From NCBI GenBank assembly GCA_033065855.1, contig JAVXUO010002011.1, positions 1 through 64,000 of the forward strand: a DNA stretch of 64,000 bases. Direction: 5' to 3'. Below are positions 21,829 to 34,082 of the stretch, in pieces. The notes beneath the pieces were generated by a model. The model saw only the letters and a program-made list of their open reading frames with translations. It was not told the origin of the DNA and ran no database searches. The stretch comes from Escallonia rubra. Lineage: Eukaryota; Streptophyta; Magnoliopsida; Escalloniales; Escalloniaceae. The position numbers and the translations under genes are program-made. How positions within the stretch are numbered: position 1 is the first letter of the stretch; every line of letters starts with the position of its first letter.

Positions 21829-22462
21829 TTGACATACAAATCTCGAGGTGGGTACGACGGCGGCGGTGTTGGTGGTGCGGCGGCAGTGGTGGGTTTCGTT
21901 GCGCGGCGACAGTGGAGGGCTTTGTGGCACGACCGGAGTGCAAGGCTTGGTGGCGCGGCGTCGGGTGGGGGATGGGAGTGTCGCCGGAGGTGGGTCGCCG
22001 TAGAGAAGGGTCGCCGGAGGTGAGAACGGCGGTGGGTGGGTGAGAGCAGAATTTCAGAGAGAGAACAGGGAGAGAGAAAGAAACCAGATCTGTTTTTAAA
22101 TGGAGGATCTTTAGCGACGGAATAAAACCGTCGCTAAAACTCCGTCGGTGAATGTCTTATTATAAAGACTTTTTGCGACAGAAGTTTTAGCGACGGTTTT
22201 ATTCCGTCGTTTAAATAATTTTAAAAAAAAACTCAAAATTACTAATTTTATAAAAAATATTTAGCGACGGTAATTCCGTCGCTAAAAGTCCGCCGTTAAA
22301 AATCCGTTACAAAATACTTTTACCGACGGTGTCTTCCGTCGGTAATAGTATTTTGCAACGGATTTTTAACAACGGTATATTCCGTCGCTTAAAGACATGT
22401 TTAGCGATGGAATACCTTCCGTCGCTAAAACTCCGTCGCAAAATACATATTTTCTTGTGGTG
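21815..22462 (-). repeat. CACTA terminal and subterminal region (element 1)
   Basis: Read inward from 22462 on the minus strand: TIR CACCACAAGAAAA, about 350 bp of TTTAGCGACGG/CCGTCGCTAAA words in both orientations (candidate transposase-binding sites), then a CT-rich leader with TTTCTTTCTCTCTCCC, then a GC-rich CCGCCG stretch. Nearly identical as reverse complement to 63350-64000. Confidence 0.88.
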
Positions 22463-24227
22463 TTCTATTGATTATTTACCTTAAAAACATATAAAGCACA
22501 AAATGTAATAAAGGTTACCTAAGTTTATTTTCATATTATTGGCTTGAACTCGACATCGGGGGTTGAATTTCTAGGTACCGGTCGGACTAACCGGAATCAA
22601 GACCATCATAGTTCGACTTTGGTCCTACGGGATGTAATCTACATTTCGAGCCCAGATTTAGACAAAGAAATGTAAAAGACTTTTTTATGTTTTATAATGG
22701 GTGTGACTACGGGATTGGGAGACAACTATAAAGTGGTTTTCTACACTAAAAAGCTAATACATATACCTCTTGAAGTAGCTTTTGGGAAGACTCGGGGGTG
22801 CTCTCTGAATGATCCATGATGTAAAGATGAAAAGGACTTTTAAAGTGAATATGAATGACTAGAATTCTCGAGAGAGATAGCGTATCATTTCACAAGTAAA
22901 TGGTACACAAACTTTAAACAGAATGAGGTTCTGGACCCTTGAAAATGAAGGCGAAGGGCTCTACTTATAGTGCTCAGGGTTTTAGAATCTGATAAGATTG
23001 GCTTTGTCGATCTGCAAGGCTGGAAGATAAGTCAGAATATTGAATAAAATGGCAGATTGAGAAAACTCAATTAACCGGTTGGTTAGTCGAAAATCGGCTT
23101 ATTCATCTTATAATTAAAAATGATTTTTCTCGACCTTTGAGGCATTACCTGACTCTAATTTTGGTAATTATCTCTGATTTTGTAGATTAGATGTACCAGA
23201 TTCTGGATAACTCATCTCTAACCATATAATTGATTATTTTCATCAGTGGTAATTCACAGATTATTTTTCAAATTTTCTACACAAACTAAATAAATTAAAT
23301 CTAGACATTGAACTGGACTAACACAATTGGACGGGACCAACACTGGACTGGACATGTAACTAGACTGGGCTATTGGTTTGGGCAAGAATAATGCACTTGA
23401 CAACTTGACTAGACTTAATTAATTAATTAATTAATTAATTAAGCCACATTACTAGGTCTAAACTCAATAATGCACTTAATAATAAAGCATGTTACTTATT
23501 TAATGAATAACTACAAAAGCAGGGTGTCTAAATAATAAAAAACAAACCAACATTGCTACCGCCTCAGGTAGGAGTTGGAGTTACAATATTCGGCTCAAAC
23601 ACCGATACTGCTACTCAAACACAATCAAATCTAACTCCAATCATTTGAAAGGGGTAACATAATAATTATCAAGGATATACCAACCACCCCTTAAATAATT
23701 GTATAAGAAAGCTAGTCATTCCGTACATGTAGTTCTTGAGATCTTCATCTACTTCTACCATAAAATTTAGCTATCAAATATTAGTTACTTTCATCATGTA
23801 ACATCATCTTCATAACATTTTGAACATGTAATCTAATCATTTTTATTCAGTAAATGACCTTCAGTCATTGTTCATTAAATAATTGTTGAGCTTTACTAGT
23901 AATTAGAGTTTATTATTTACGGTTAGGTCTGATAATATAACTTAATTAATTTAAGTTATATTAACGGTCCAGTCCAGTCCAGTAGTCCAGTCAGTAATTG
24001 GGCTCAGTCCAATCCAACAACATCAGTCCAGTCCATATGTCTCAATTGTGATTTGTCTATGGTATTTTAGGAATTTCTTTTGATTTATCGTTGATGCAAG
24101 TGATTAAATCATTGATTTGCATGAAATATGAGGATAATTACCAAATTTGGTACATCCCATCTAAAAAATTAGAGATAATTACCGAATTTGGATTAGAAAA
24201 TGTCTCAGAATTTGGGAAAGAGTGTTA
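22463..24227. repeat. Inverted pair of degraded gypsy LTR fragments
   Basis: 22463-23460 resembles the minus-oriented Tat/Ogre-like LTR at 39180-40250 (shared ACTTGACATCGGGGG-type words and a GGTCCTAYGGGA block). 23920-24227 resembles part of the same sequence in the opposite direction (GGACTGGACYGGAC words; a GGTACATCCCATCTAA block matching 23190). The middle (23460-23920) is AT-rich with (TTAA)n at about 23418-23441 and no coding signal. Confidence 0.5.
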
Positions 24228-25780
24228 TAATATTATACGATGAACCGGCTAGTTTTTGACAAACCGGTCGTATAATATCATGTGCTTCAGGGATGTCAAA
24301 AATTATTATCTCTCAGTAAAAAAATGGCATTTTAGCGAAAATTGAGAATTGGTATAGTACGAGAGCTAAAATTGTTTTGGGATCAAAATGTAATTATGTA
24401 AAGTTTTGAAGTTAGTTTGAAATTATAGAAAGTTTTGGGGCCATTTTGAAATTCTAGAACTTGGTAAGATTAGTGGTAGCCATGTGCAAATATTTAGAGA
24501 TTAGTTTGGTATTTTCTAGCCACCTCCTACTTTGGGGGTTACTAATCCAAAATAAATAAATAAATAAATAAAATGCTATATGGGATAAGAATTAAGAAAA
24601 GCGAAACAAAAAGAAAAGGGAGGAAGAAACAGAAAGAGGAAAGAAGCAGTAGGGGGCTTCGACCGTAAAGAAAATTAGAGGAGGAGAGAGAAGCAAGGAG
24701 GGCGGGAGGGGGTGAGAGAGAGAGAGAGAAGGAAGAGAGAGGGGAAGCTTCGGAAGGTAAATTATTTTTTTTCCAGTGTGAGGGTGTGTTGTGCAATGTG
24801 TGTGTGTATGTGTGCATGTGTGGGTTAAACTTAAGTGTGTGTAGGTGTACAAGAGTGCGTGTGTGTTTGTGTGCACTCGCGCGTGCTTGAGCATGTATGT
24901 GTGTGTGAGTGCTTGCTTGCGTGGATGTGTGTTTTTGTGTGTGTGTGTGGGGGGGGGGGGGGCGTTTCTATGTGTGTATATGTGTGTGTATGGGTGGATT
25001 ATGGGTGTGTTAGTGTGTGTACGTTTTGTAAGTGGGTGTATTAATATGTGGCTATGTATTTAAGGTGTATCAGTATATGTGTGTAAGTGTTAGGTGTGTG
25101 TGTCCTTTGGCAGAGAGGGAAAGGGGGATAGTGTGTTTGTTGCAGGGTGAAAGTGTGTGTGTTTAATGTGGTTAATGATGAATATTACCGATAATCATAG
25201 TTATAGGTAGTTAAATTTTTAGGCAGTCTTAAATTTTATTTTTAAAAATAATTATGCTTAGATTTTGTCCAAATGTGAAAAAAGATACCCCTGTTAGTTT
25301 ACGAGATGTACACTATAGAAGATTATGGGATTTTTCTATGTCCATGAGGAAGCTAAATAATTATATCAGCAGAAAGGGGTTCTCGAATTATTTAATATAT
25401 CAAATCCGATGATTTTTATCTGAAAATTGTAGGAGACCCTTATAGTACTGAGAAGTTTCAGCGTCTAAAATTTCGTGACATTTCAATGCCGATAAAGATT
25501 TTTAACGAAACCGCCTCTGAGCGCTCCGTTTATATAGTTGTCATGCATTTTCGAGCGAAATTTTTTTTGAAGCACTATTTGGTCCAAAAATCACTTCAGT
25601 TTGTTGAAGGTACTTTTAAAGTATTCTTGACATTTTTCGATGTAATGGTCGCCAGAGATTTTTTTATAATTTTTCACCCAAGAAGGGGTGTTTTGGTAAT
25701 TTTCCACCAAGGGGAAAAATTTAGTGAAAATGCATAGTTAAACATCATGAATCGTAGAAATGAAAGACGAACAATGTTAA
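24228..25780 (+). repeat. LTR fragment with (GT)n core, copy i
   Basis: Shares the order of other copies: TTTTGGGRTCAAAAT and GGGGCCATTTTG words (24370-24460), purine-rich AGAGGAAGAA tract (24590-24750), a GT-rich block (24780-25170), then GAYGTACACTATAGAAG and CACCCAAGAAGGGGTGTTTTGG (25290-25740). A hairpin, ATATTATACGA with TCGTATAATAT, lies near 24230-24277. No ORF is credible. Cut by the Mutator-like element at 25781. Confidence 0.6.
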
Positions 25781-25789
25781 TATGTTTTA

Positions 25790-26885
25790 GGGCAAATTAC
25801 ACTTATATCCCTGAGGTTATGGTATAAATACAGTCAAGGACAACGAGTTTCAAAATGTAACATTCCGTGACCAAACACTTTTAAAATGTTTAAGCCGTAT
25901 CCATCCGTTAAGGTTCCATCCAAAAGTTGTACTTTTTGTATGATGTCATCAATATGTATTTTTAAAATGACGATACTACCCCTTGTACTGTATATATTGA
26001 AAAATATCTGTTTATTATTATATATGATTTATTTATCAGTTTTAGTTTTAGGATATTCTTGAAACCATAATTTTCAAATTAGGATATTCTTGAAACCCTA
26101 ATTTGCAAATTAGGATTTTCTTGAAACCCTAATTTGCAAATTAGGATTTTCTTGAAACCCTAATTTGCAAATTAGGATTTTCTTGAAACCCTAATTTGCA
26201 AATTAGGGTTTCAAGAAAACCCTAATTTACAACTTAGGGTTTTATGTTCTCTCTCCCATTGCCGGTGAATCTGAAGTCCCCGCCGGCCGTCGCCTCCCTC
26301 CCCCGCCCTCGCTGTCGACAGTCCCTCCTTCCCCGGCCCCTCGCCGCCGGCAGCCCCTGTCTATACCACCCCACCACGCCAGTGATAGGTTTCGACGCCG
26401 GCAGGAGATTACACCGGTGGCTTGGGGTGGGCGGTGACGAGGAAGGGGAGGTAGACGGGGTGGGCGGTGACGGGGTGACGAGGAAGGAGGAGGCATGCGG
26501 GGTGCGGCGCGGGGAAGGGGAACAGGCGGGGTGCGGCGCCGAGGAAGGGGAGCAGGCGGGGTGCGGCGCCGGGGAAGGGGAGCCGGCGGGGTGCGGCGCG
26601 GGGAAGGGAAGCAGGCGGGGTGGGTGGGTGACGAGGAAGGGCGAGGGGGATGCAGATGGGGTGGGGAGGGGTGGGGGGGGGAAGACAATGAAAATTAGGG
26701 TTTCATGTGGTCGCAGGGGCAAATTAGGGTTTCAACTTTTATTTAGGGGCAACTTGGTCTTTTTGTCAGAACCGTTAAGTATTTTTGTATTCCGTTTGTC
26801 AATGGACAGAAGTGTTACATTTTGAAACTTTGTGTCTTCGCGTGTAATTACCCCCAAACCTCAGGGATATAAGTGTAATTAGCCC
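25790..26885. mobile_element. Non-autonomous Mutator-like element (MULE), possible Pack-MULE
   Basis: 1096 bp with a perfect 9-bp TSD TATGTTTTA (25781-25789 and 26886-26894), the length typical of Mutator. The TIRs begin GGGCAAATTACACTTATATC and, inverted, GGGCTAATTACACTTATATC, and stay similar for about 80 bp. Interior: five ~31-bp repeats of TTTGCAAATTAGGATTTTCT (about 26060-26210), then a GC-rich core (26240-26690) with ~30-bp repeats of GGGGTGCGGCGCCG. No transposase. The GC-rich core, unlike its AT-rich surroundings, may be a captured host gene fragment. Confidence 0.88.
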
Positions 26886-26894
26886 TATGTTTTA

Positions 26895-28110
26895 AGGGCT
26901 AAAGTCAATCGAGTGAGGAAGACCAATATATTAAGCAGTTGTGAACATGTAAACGGTGGAGAGGGGGATAAAGTGTGAAGTACTTTATTTGAAGGTTGTC
27001 TAACCAATAAGGTTTGTTTTAATAGGTAACTCCACTCGTGGAATTCTGGAGGTGAGGAACTCTTCGGCCAAGGGCCAAACATGTAAGGATAATGCAATTC
27101 CCGTATGCTATTCATTGCCTTGATTGGCATACTATGTTGATGATGAGTATGCTGAACTCTTTTTATTGTGTTCGAACATCGGTTAATCTTGTGACTGAGG
27201 TTCATTGATTAAGTTGTATATGTTCAGGACTTGAGGTAGCGCATTCTCTTGAGTCCACTCTGTGATGAAGCTGAATGAATGGTTGAGGACTTATGTTTGA
27301 ATTCCTTAGTAAGCCCGCCGTCCTATTGGTGAAACCTATTTTTTTCAACAGATGACCGAGATGAACACCCGATATAATCACGCATCAATAAGTGGATAGT
27401 CGATGAAACTGAATCACTGGCAACATGATGAAACAACTCTGAGAGTCTGCCGTGTTAGGTCGAGTCTGCATTAGATTTTATTCTAAGCGATTTTAATAAC
27501 TTTGTGATGTAATGACTTTCCTGGATATTTCTTACATTCCATATGCATGGTACATGCATGTCTGGTAGCTGTATAAGTGGAAAAGATGATGTTCAGTTAG
27601 GCTTCACGTTGCTCAGTCTAAACTAAGGTGTAGTGGAAATTGATCTCAAATGTGGTGACTATTTTGTCGACCTTTCGATTTCTTGTACGGCGTTGAGATC
27701 TTTAAATTGATTGTCTGATGTACCCTAATAGCTTGTGCACTGCCACACATTATTTTTGTTGGGCGCTTCGCTTTCATTCCTTATCCGTTGTATTTCATGT
27801 ACCAGGTACAAGCGGTGGCAAACCATCAGGCAAGGGTAAGTAGAGGAGTGTACTGAGCCTCCCAAAGAGGGAAGCGTTACCACGGCGGTGTGAATTTAGT
27901 TGTAAAAATACTTGTACGTTTATAGCTTTATGTTTTCCACTACAGTACGTTGTGTACTCTAGAGAATTGTTTTTTTATAAGGAGGCGTTTGTGACGTCCA
28001 TTGTAGAACTTACAGTTGTAGTAGCTCTATACTTGTAACCAGGACTATGATGTTGACATGATGGACAAATTAGCCCCGGTGATGTTACTTAGGTTGGAGG
28101 TGTCTCAGGT
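26895..28110 (+). repeat. Gypsy LTR fragment related to 59690-60976
   Basis: Shares TGACCCCACTCG/ACTCCACTCG, GTAAGGATAATGCAATT, CGATGACATTC-type and GCTTCRCGYTCATTCCTTATC blocks with the right-hand LTR at 59690-60976. Ends with a GTGATGTTACTTAGG block comparable to the 3' end of that LTR. No coding content. Confidence 0.6.
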
Positions 28111-29196
28111 CCATTAGTTGACTTTTGTAAATTTGCAATTTTTATCAAATATTCTATCTTTTCATCATATCACACATTGATATGGCCATCCTTATCATTG
28201 GCGTCGCAGACCTCTATAAATAGGGTCATTGGCCTACATTTTTAAGTATTGGATTTTTCTCCTGAGGGCATGTATACCACTTTTCTTAGAAGTTGTGCAT
28301 CATCTCTTAAGAGAATTTAGCATTTCATAATTCACTCTAAAAGAATTTTAAGCCTCTTAAATCGTGGATTCTTCGCAAAGCGTTCCCCATCTTTGAGTCA
28401 GGCAGACTTATGAGGTATATTTTACTATTTTCTAGTCTACATAATGATATGGCCATCTTTATCATTGACATCACAGACCTCTATACATAAGGCCCTTGGT
28501 TTACATTTTTAAGGATCGGCTTTTTCACCCGAGAGCTAGTATACCATTTCTCGTAGAAGTTGTTCACCATTTCTTAAGAGAATTTAGCATTTCATAATTC
28601 ACTCTAAAGGACTTTTTTAAGTCTCTTGAATCGTGGATCCTTTGCAAAGCGTTCCCTATCTTTGAGTCAGGCAGCTCACAAGGTATATTTTTACTATTTT
28701 CTAGTCTACTTTAGTAGTCTAGAGTAATTTTACCTTTGCCACATTTCATTTCCATTATAAAAATCATAAAAGAGAGTCTTTTCATTTCTTAGTTTGAGTC
28801 AAAGACCGAAGTGCATGTCGTCTCGGTAGGATCAGAGTCGAACTACAGTAGTTTTGATTTCGATTTGTCCGGCCGGATACCTAGGTCATTCGACCCCTGA
28901 TGTTGAGTTTAGGCCAAACATTTAGAATTAAACTTAGGGATTGTTTTATTGTATATTAATGCGTTACGTGTAAAAATGGCAAAAAAACCAATAGAAATAA
29001 AGTAGAGATCGAAAGGGTAAGGCAGGTGCCTAACATTTTCCTGTATTATAACTTAGTCTCCGAGCCCGTTTCCCTGCTTTCAATAGATTATTAGTCCTTC
29101 GGACATTTTAGAGTCAGTTTCAAATTTCTCTTATTTGCCTTTGTTTAATTCAATAAGAAGGCAATCTCTAAAATCTCCTCCGAGGCGGTTCGCTAC
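28111..29196 (+). repeat. LTR portion of a Tat/Ogre-like element, plus strand
   Basis: Immediately precedes a degenerate tRNA-Arg PBS at 29199. A ~270-bp tandem duplication (about 28172-28442 and 28443-28714) repeats GATATGGCCATCYTTATCATTG and the TATA-like CCTCTATAAATAGGG/CCTCTATACATAAGG. 28780-29190 matches, inverted, 38970-39360 on the other strand (AGGCAGGTGCCTAAC, GATCGAAAGGGTAAGG words). Confidence 0.6.
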
Positions 29197-29198
29197 AG

Positions 29199-29216
29199 TG
29201 GCGACTACACTAAGGT
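29199..29216 (+). promoter_or_regulatory. Degenerate tRNA-Arg primer-binding site
   Basis: TGGCGACTACACTAAGGT, diverged from the canonical TGGCGACTCCACTGGGGA. Its role is confirmed by the better-preserved homologous site on the other strand at 38944-38961. Confidence 0.6.
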
Positions 29217-31010
29217 CTAAAAACTATGAAGACTAGACTTGAAATTTTGTTCTACTGATTTTAGGCCTTCCTGTATTTTTCTTTGCGTTGTATAACATGT
29301 ACAATGTGTTATAATTGCGGTAATTTTCTCTTATTTCATTCCTCACGCGTGCACATGTTTGTCCCTAACCCACCCACTCGAGGGCAATGGTTGAAACCTT
29401 TGAACTTTCTAGTTATGAGGCGAATTCGACTGTACCCTCAGCTCCAAGGCCTTGTACTAAAGGGACCTCCTAGTTTTTTTGGTATGTTAAACGACTTGTA
29501 CACGTGCTGGGTATCAGCCATTATTAACTACCTGAGTTACGCGTTCGAGGTATATCATATGAGTCGAGCCGAAGGAGTGACCTTAGACCGGCGTCATAAG
29601 AGAAGCACACTCTCGGACCATTCAGTGTTCTACACTTTTCTTGGGAGAATACTAGTATTTGCCTATGCCATATTAACAGAGAAACTAGCCATAATTTTAT
29701 AAGCTACCTGGTAATCTCGCAAAAGAGGAAATACTCTAACTAACCTGTTGGGTCATCGTGTTACCAACTGGCCGGTCAGTCAGTAGGTGCTATACTTGGG
29801 AATGCAAAACTGACTGGCTTATGCCCCAAAACCTAGAACCACTGACCAACCATCTGGTTCACCCACAAGGTAACCGAACGATTAGCCAAAAATCTACCTT
29901 TCCCTGAATTTTTCCAAAATCCAAACCCTAGACCCACTGACTAATCGGTCGGTTCACCCATCAGGCAACCGGTCAGTTAGTCAGAGATCTTTCTTACCCA
30001 TAATGTTTCTCAGATCAAAACCCATTGATCAATTAGCATGTTTACCCGTCGGGTGACCGGACGGTTAGTCAACATCATTACCCCTCCACAAAAATTTTCA
30101 AAAATAAATCAATGTATCAATCGACTAGTTAATCAGAGGTCTTACCCTTAGCCATGCTTCCCATCCCCGTGTGGCATAAACTCGTCAGTTCAATCTATAT
30201 GCCCTATGAGAATAAATTTCAAAAAAATTATCTATGCAGTTAAGGCTAGATGAGGCTGGTATCAGAACTCATCTGGGAAGCTCACTCGAATCTAATGGCC
30301 AAAGAATACCCACAGTTGGTAGATTTGTTCTGCATCTTTACTGAGTCACGAAAGGATTTTTAGGGCAGTTTTGCAGCCCTAGATGATCAATAGACATGAA
30401 AATCATAGAAAATGGAAAACCTTAATAGATGAGGTAAGGAGGAACAAGTGGATGAGTCTAAGCTTGAGAAAAAAGATGAAAAAAAGAAAGTTGAGTTCAA
30501 TTAGTAGTATGAAGCCGAAGATGACGAAAGGAAACCCGCCATCCTTGAATGGAAGGATAATCTAGCAGTGTTCGAATCCTATATTCCCTGAATGAAAAGG
30601 GAAAATGAACCACTAGATCTCACACACGAGCACTATTCGTCCCAAAGTGACACACTTGAGGGCAGCGGTTGAAACCCCTAGACTTCCTAGTTATTGGGGG
30701 GAATATGACTCTACTCCCACCTACAAAGCCTAGTACCGAGAGCCTCCTGGTGTCTTAGTATATGAATGACTTGTGCACATGTACCAGTGATCACACATTA
30801 ATAACTACTTGAGTTAGAGGTGCGAGGTATATAGTACGAGTCAATTCGGTAGAGTAACCTTACACCCGAAGTTAAGAAACAAACCACACACTTTGGTCTC
30901 TCCCTACTAGGGAGAATATCTGACAGGTTTATGGAAAATTGATCGAGAAACTAGCCGACATTCTGTAAACTTGCCGATATTCTTACTAAGGGAGATCACA
31001 GAAGGAAACA
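29217..31010 (+). pseudogene. Decayed leader/ORF of a Tat/Ogre-like element, with a partial second copy
   Basis: A 139-codon frame (29283-29702) contains words such as TLDRRHKRSTLSDHSVFYTF. The same nucleotide sequence recurs diverged at about 30640-31010 (GAGGGCAGCGGTTGAAACCC, ACTACTTGAGTTAGAGG) and, inverted, at 38560-38900, always near a tRNA-Arg PBS. I do not recognise a domain; the sequence is element-derived. Between the copies (29730-30140) are ~30-bp degenerate repeats of the form ACCGGYCGGTTCACCC. The 60-codon frame at 30383 is not credible. Confidence 0.5.
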
Positions 31011-31029
31011 ATCAGAACTAGTTCAGCTT

Positions 31030-31900
31030 TTCCACCATACCATGAATGGAACCACCTCTAGATGGTTCCTTACCCTAGAGGGAGGCCGAGTTCGGACCTA
31101 GGTGGATGTTGTAAGGGAGTTAGTTTATGTACCAGTATAATGCTGATTTAGACATCACTAGTACGTACAGACTACCAAGAAAGAGTCAAGGGAATCAAAA
31201 TTATGCTTTTATCATGAGATGGATAAACAAAGCTGCTTAAATGGTGAGTCACTCTACAGAGGAAGAACAGGTGAACATAGTGAAAAACAATATGCTCCCA
31301 ATGTACCATGAATACATCTTTGGCCATTACCATACAATGTTGAAGTCGCTAATGGGATCCCTAGTACAGATAGAGGACACCATCAACAAAGTGAGCATTT
31401 CCCTTGAGATGATGTCGTGAAGTTTACCGAGCAGGCCTCAGGAATTCAAATATCTAACCGAAGCCCACCAGCTTGGATAGGTGGAGAATCACGAGGATAG
31501 TGTTGTGATTCCACATGACTCATTAGACCTTTTTCTTAACGAGTTCAAGATCGACAACCCAGTTTAGTGTTTTTGGAGTTCGAGGAAGTTTGCCTCGGTG
31601 AAAAGTTTCTTACTTTTGCGTTCCAAGTAACACCATAGTGCTTGCCATGATGAGAAAACTCTATTATTTTGCATGAGAAGGTTTGGCCGAAACAGCCAGG
31701 GACTTCCTAACTTTTTGGTTCTAGAGAACAAGAAAGATCAGTTTTGGTTGGCATACAAGTCCACCAAGAAAGAGAGGAAGGAAGCTAGCAAGAAGATGAC
31801 TCAGGCCAAGAAAGCCCGAGAGGATGGACGGCTCAAACACCATGACTAAGGTCCCTACGATGAATGGACACTTTTTTAAGAAAGGAGAAGAAGGACCTTA
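31030..31900 (+). pseudogene. gag: Tat/Ogre-like gag pseudogene
   Basis: The frame from about 31124 reads FMYQYNADLDIT, then NYAFIMRWINKAA, stop, STEEEQVNIVKNNMLPMYHEY, QIEDTINKVSIS. These are diagnostic blocks of the Tat/Ogre capsid domain (W-x-KAA, EEEQ, KNLLP-x-Y, QIEDAI). The stretch just upstream (GTTSRWFLTLE near 31050) is in another frame, so there is at least one frameshift and several stops (for example at 31420). Downstream to 31900 only scattered Lys-rich coding traces remain, ending at the next LTR start. Non-functional. Confidence 0.75.
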
Positions 31901-31930
31901 CAACGGATTCCCGAAGCCAGTCTACAACTC

Positions 31931-32836
31931 TGTAAAACCCCGTACTTTATAGAGGTGTTAGAAATAGTTATCTGTTGGTCAGAAAAATATAAGGGCAATA
32001 ATTTTTAGCAATAATCAAGAATATGTATAGTATGAAAGATTAAAATAATTTTGGGGTCAAAACGTTCAGAAAAAGTTTTGGAACCATTTTATAATTATGG
32101 AAACATTGGGGGCTATTTTGTCATTTTGGAAAATAGGTTAGACTCGGGTGTACATGTGTAAAAATCTTGGGAAAAAATTGTCATAATATGATGCAACATC
32201 TTGCACTTTTTCGAGCTATCTAAAATAATTACTAGTTGTCCAAAAGATAAAAGGACGATAATTTTGAGCAATACTTGGGTATTAATAGAGTACGAAAAGT
32301 TAAAATCATTTTGGAGTCAAAATATAATTTGGAAATTTTTTCTGGTCATTTTGTAAATATGAAAACTTTTGAGGCTATCTTGCAATTTTAAAAATTAGTG
32401 ATTACATGTGTCAAGATTTTAGAAAAATGTCATATACAATTGGTACCTCTCTTATTTTAATGGTGAATAATATGATTTGATTATAAAATAAGGGATATTT
32501 TAAAAAAAATGGTGAATTAAAGAAAGTAAAACAAAAACATAAAACAGAAAACAAAGGTGAAAGATAGCGATTCGGCATGAGGGTAAAGAGGAAAAAAAAG
32601 AGGGGGGAGAAGAAGAGGAACAAGAGGAAAAGATTTGGTGGAATTCTTGAAGGTATTTCCTCTCTTTAGTGTTTAATTTCAGTGTGTGTGAGTTTAATTT
32701 TATGTGAGTGTGTGTGCGCGCCCGTGTGGATGAGCTATGTAGTGTATCTATGTTTGTAAGGGCTCTAGGGAGGAGGGGACTAATGAGTGTGTTTTGGTCA
32801 AGAAAGTGCAGGTATGTGAGTGCTTTTAGGTGTTGA

Positions 32837-32878
<42 letters not shown>

Positions 32879-34050
32879 GGCCGAAGTGTATGAATAAGTG
32901 TGTTCAGTGTTAAAATTAGGGTATAAGTGGAGTAAATCAGTGAGTATCGTGTGTGTATTTCTGAGTGGGTTTCAAAATGTATTTGTGTGGGGCTGTGGGT
33001 GGGTGTGTGAGTATTGTTGTCCGTGTGACAGATGGTGCAAGTGTGTGTGAGTACAGAGGGTTGTGTGTGTGTGTGTGTGTTCTTGAAACAAGTGTGTGTA
33101 TTGTAATACCCCGATATATTTTAACGGGTTAATTTAAAAAATTTAGCGATTAGCGTGACCGAATTTTTATCGGCAACTTTTAGCGATAAAATTTTTAGAA
33201 ACCATAAGTTATAACTTAATGATAGCAGTTATAGGTGATATCGATTTAGGTCTTCAGCGACGATTGTTGTGATTGACACGAATTGAGACCTTTAGTGACG
33301 ACCTGGCGAGCGGTATTAATCAGATCTTTAGCGACGATCGTTATAAGTTATATTAATTGAAGATTTTTTTAGCGACAGTTGTTGGAGTGATATTATTGAA
33401 TCTTTAGCATCAATTATTGTCAGCAATATTATTCATTGCATTCATCAACATATTTCAATAATGACCATAAGTTAAAAAAGATGAAAGTGAGTGCAATAGA
33501 CAAATTCGTGGAAGTGAGTGGGTAAACTTGGGAAATAAAAATAAATAAAGACCAAGGGTTTTTAAGAAAACTTCTTTTAGGGTTAGTATAAATACCCTAA
33601 CTAAATTTTGGCCGTCACAGAAGTCTGCCTTTTTTCTTTCCTACGTGAAACCCCCAAAGCTAGAGAGAGAAAGACAGCTACTGGGTCCAAAAATTTTGGT
33701 AAGATCTCTATGTTGTTGCCTATTAAATTCATTAGTTATTGGTGTATATTTTAATATGTTGAGATGTTTGTGTATTGGGAGATTGTGAGCAGTCGTAGTG
33801 TGAAATCTGTGCGTGTGCTTGATGGTGCGTAAGTGGGTGGGTGTGTGGTTGTGTTAGGGGGCAGCGTAATGGGTGTATTATGGGCGGGCTTTAGAGATGA
33901 AAAGGGAAAGGGGAGGACTACTGAAATTGTGGACTGCCGTAGGGCATTGATGTATGAGGGGTTGTGAATTTTATTTTTTTTGGTGGGTGTAGTGGTGGAA
34001 TGGGAAGAGGGAAAAAACACCAACAGAGGGAGGGGTTGTTGCTGTGATAT

Positions 34051-34082
<32 letters not shown>

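Larger units (their letters stand above)
1..22462 (-). mobile_element. CACTA transposon, partial, carrying two nested LTR elements
   Basis: Inference from layout. A CACTA terminus (CACCACAAGAAAA on the minus strand) ends at 22462. Inward lie subterminal TTTAGCGACGG repeats, a GC-rich leader, AT-rich minisatellites and finally tnp2 reading leftward from 1704. Subtracting the two TSD-bounded insertions (2093-11955 and 14439-21271) leaves about 4.1 kb between terminus and transposase start, reasonable for a CACTA leader. The minisatellite is interrupted exactly at the second insertion and resumes after it, which supports one continuous host element. The other end lies beyond base 1. The 3 bp outside the terminus are TTC. 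Confidence 0.72.

Noticed and set aside
21716-22023. Arg/Pro-rich frames in the CACTA leader, on both strands
   Set aside because: GC-rich leader sequence. A minus-strand ATG frame could be a short upstream ORF of the CACTA gene, but I see no domain and cannot support a gene.
24542-25063. Cys/Val-rich plus-strand and Ser/Leu-rich minus-strand frames
   Set aside because: Low-complexity translation of the (GT)n and purine tracts of LTR copy i.
26244-26825. A 193-codon Gly/Glu-rich frame in the MULE core
   Set aside because: Equally open on the other strand, repeat-driven composition, no domain. Kept only as a possible captured fragment.
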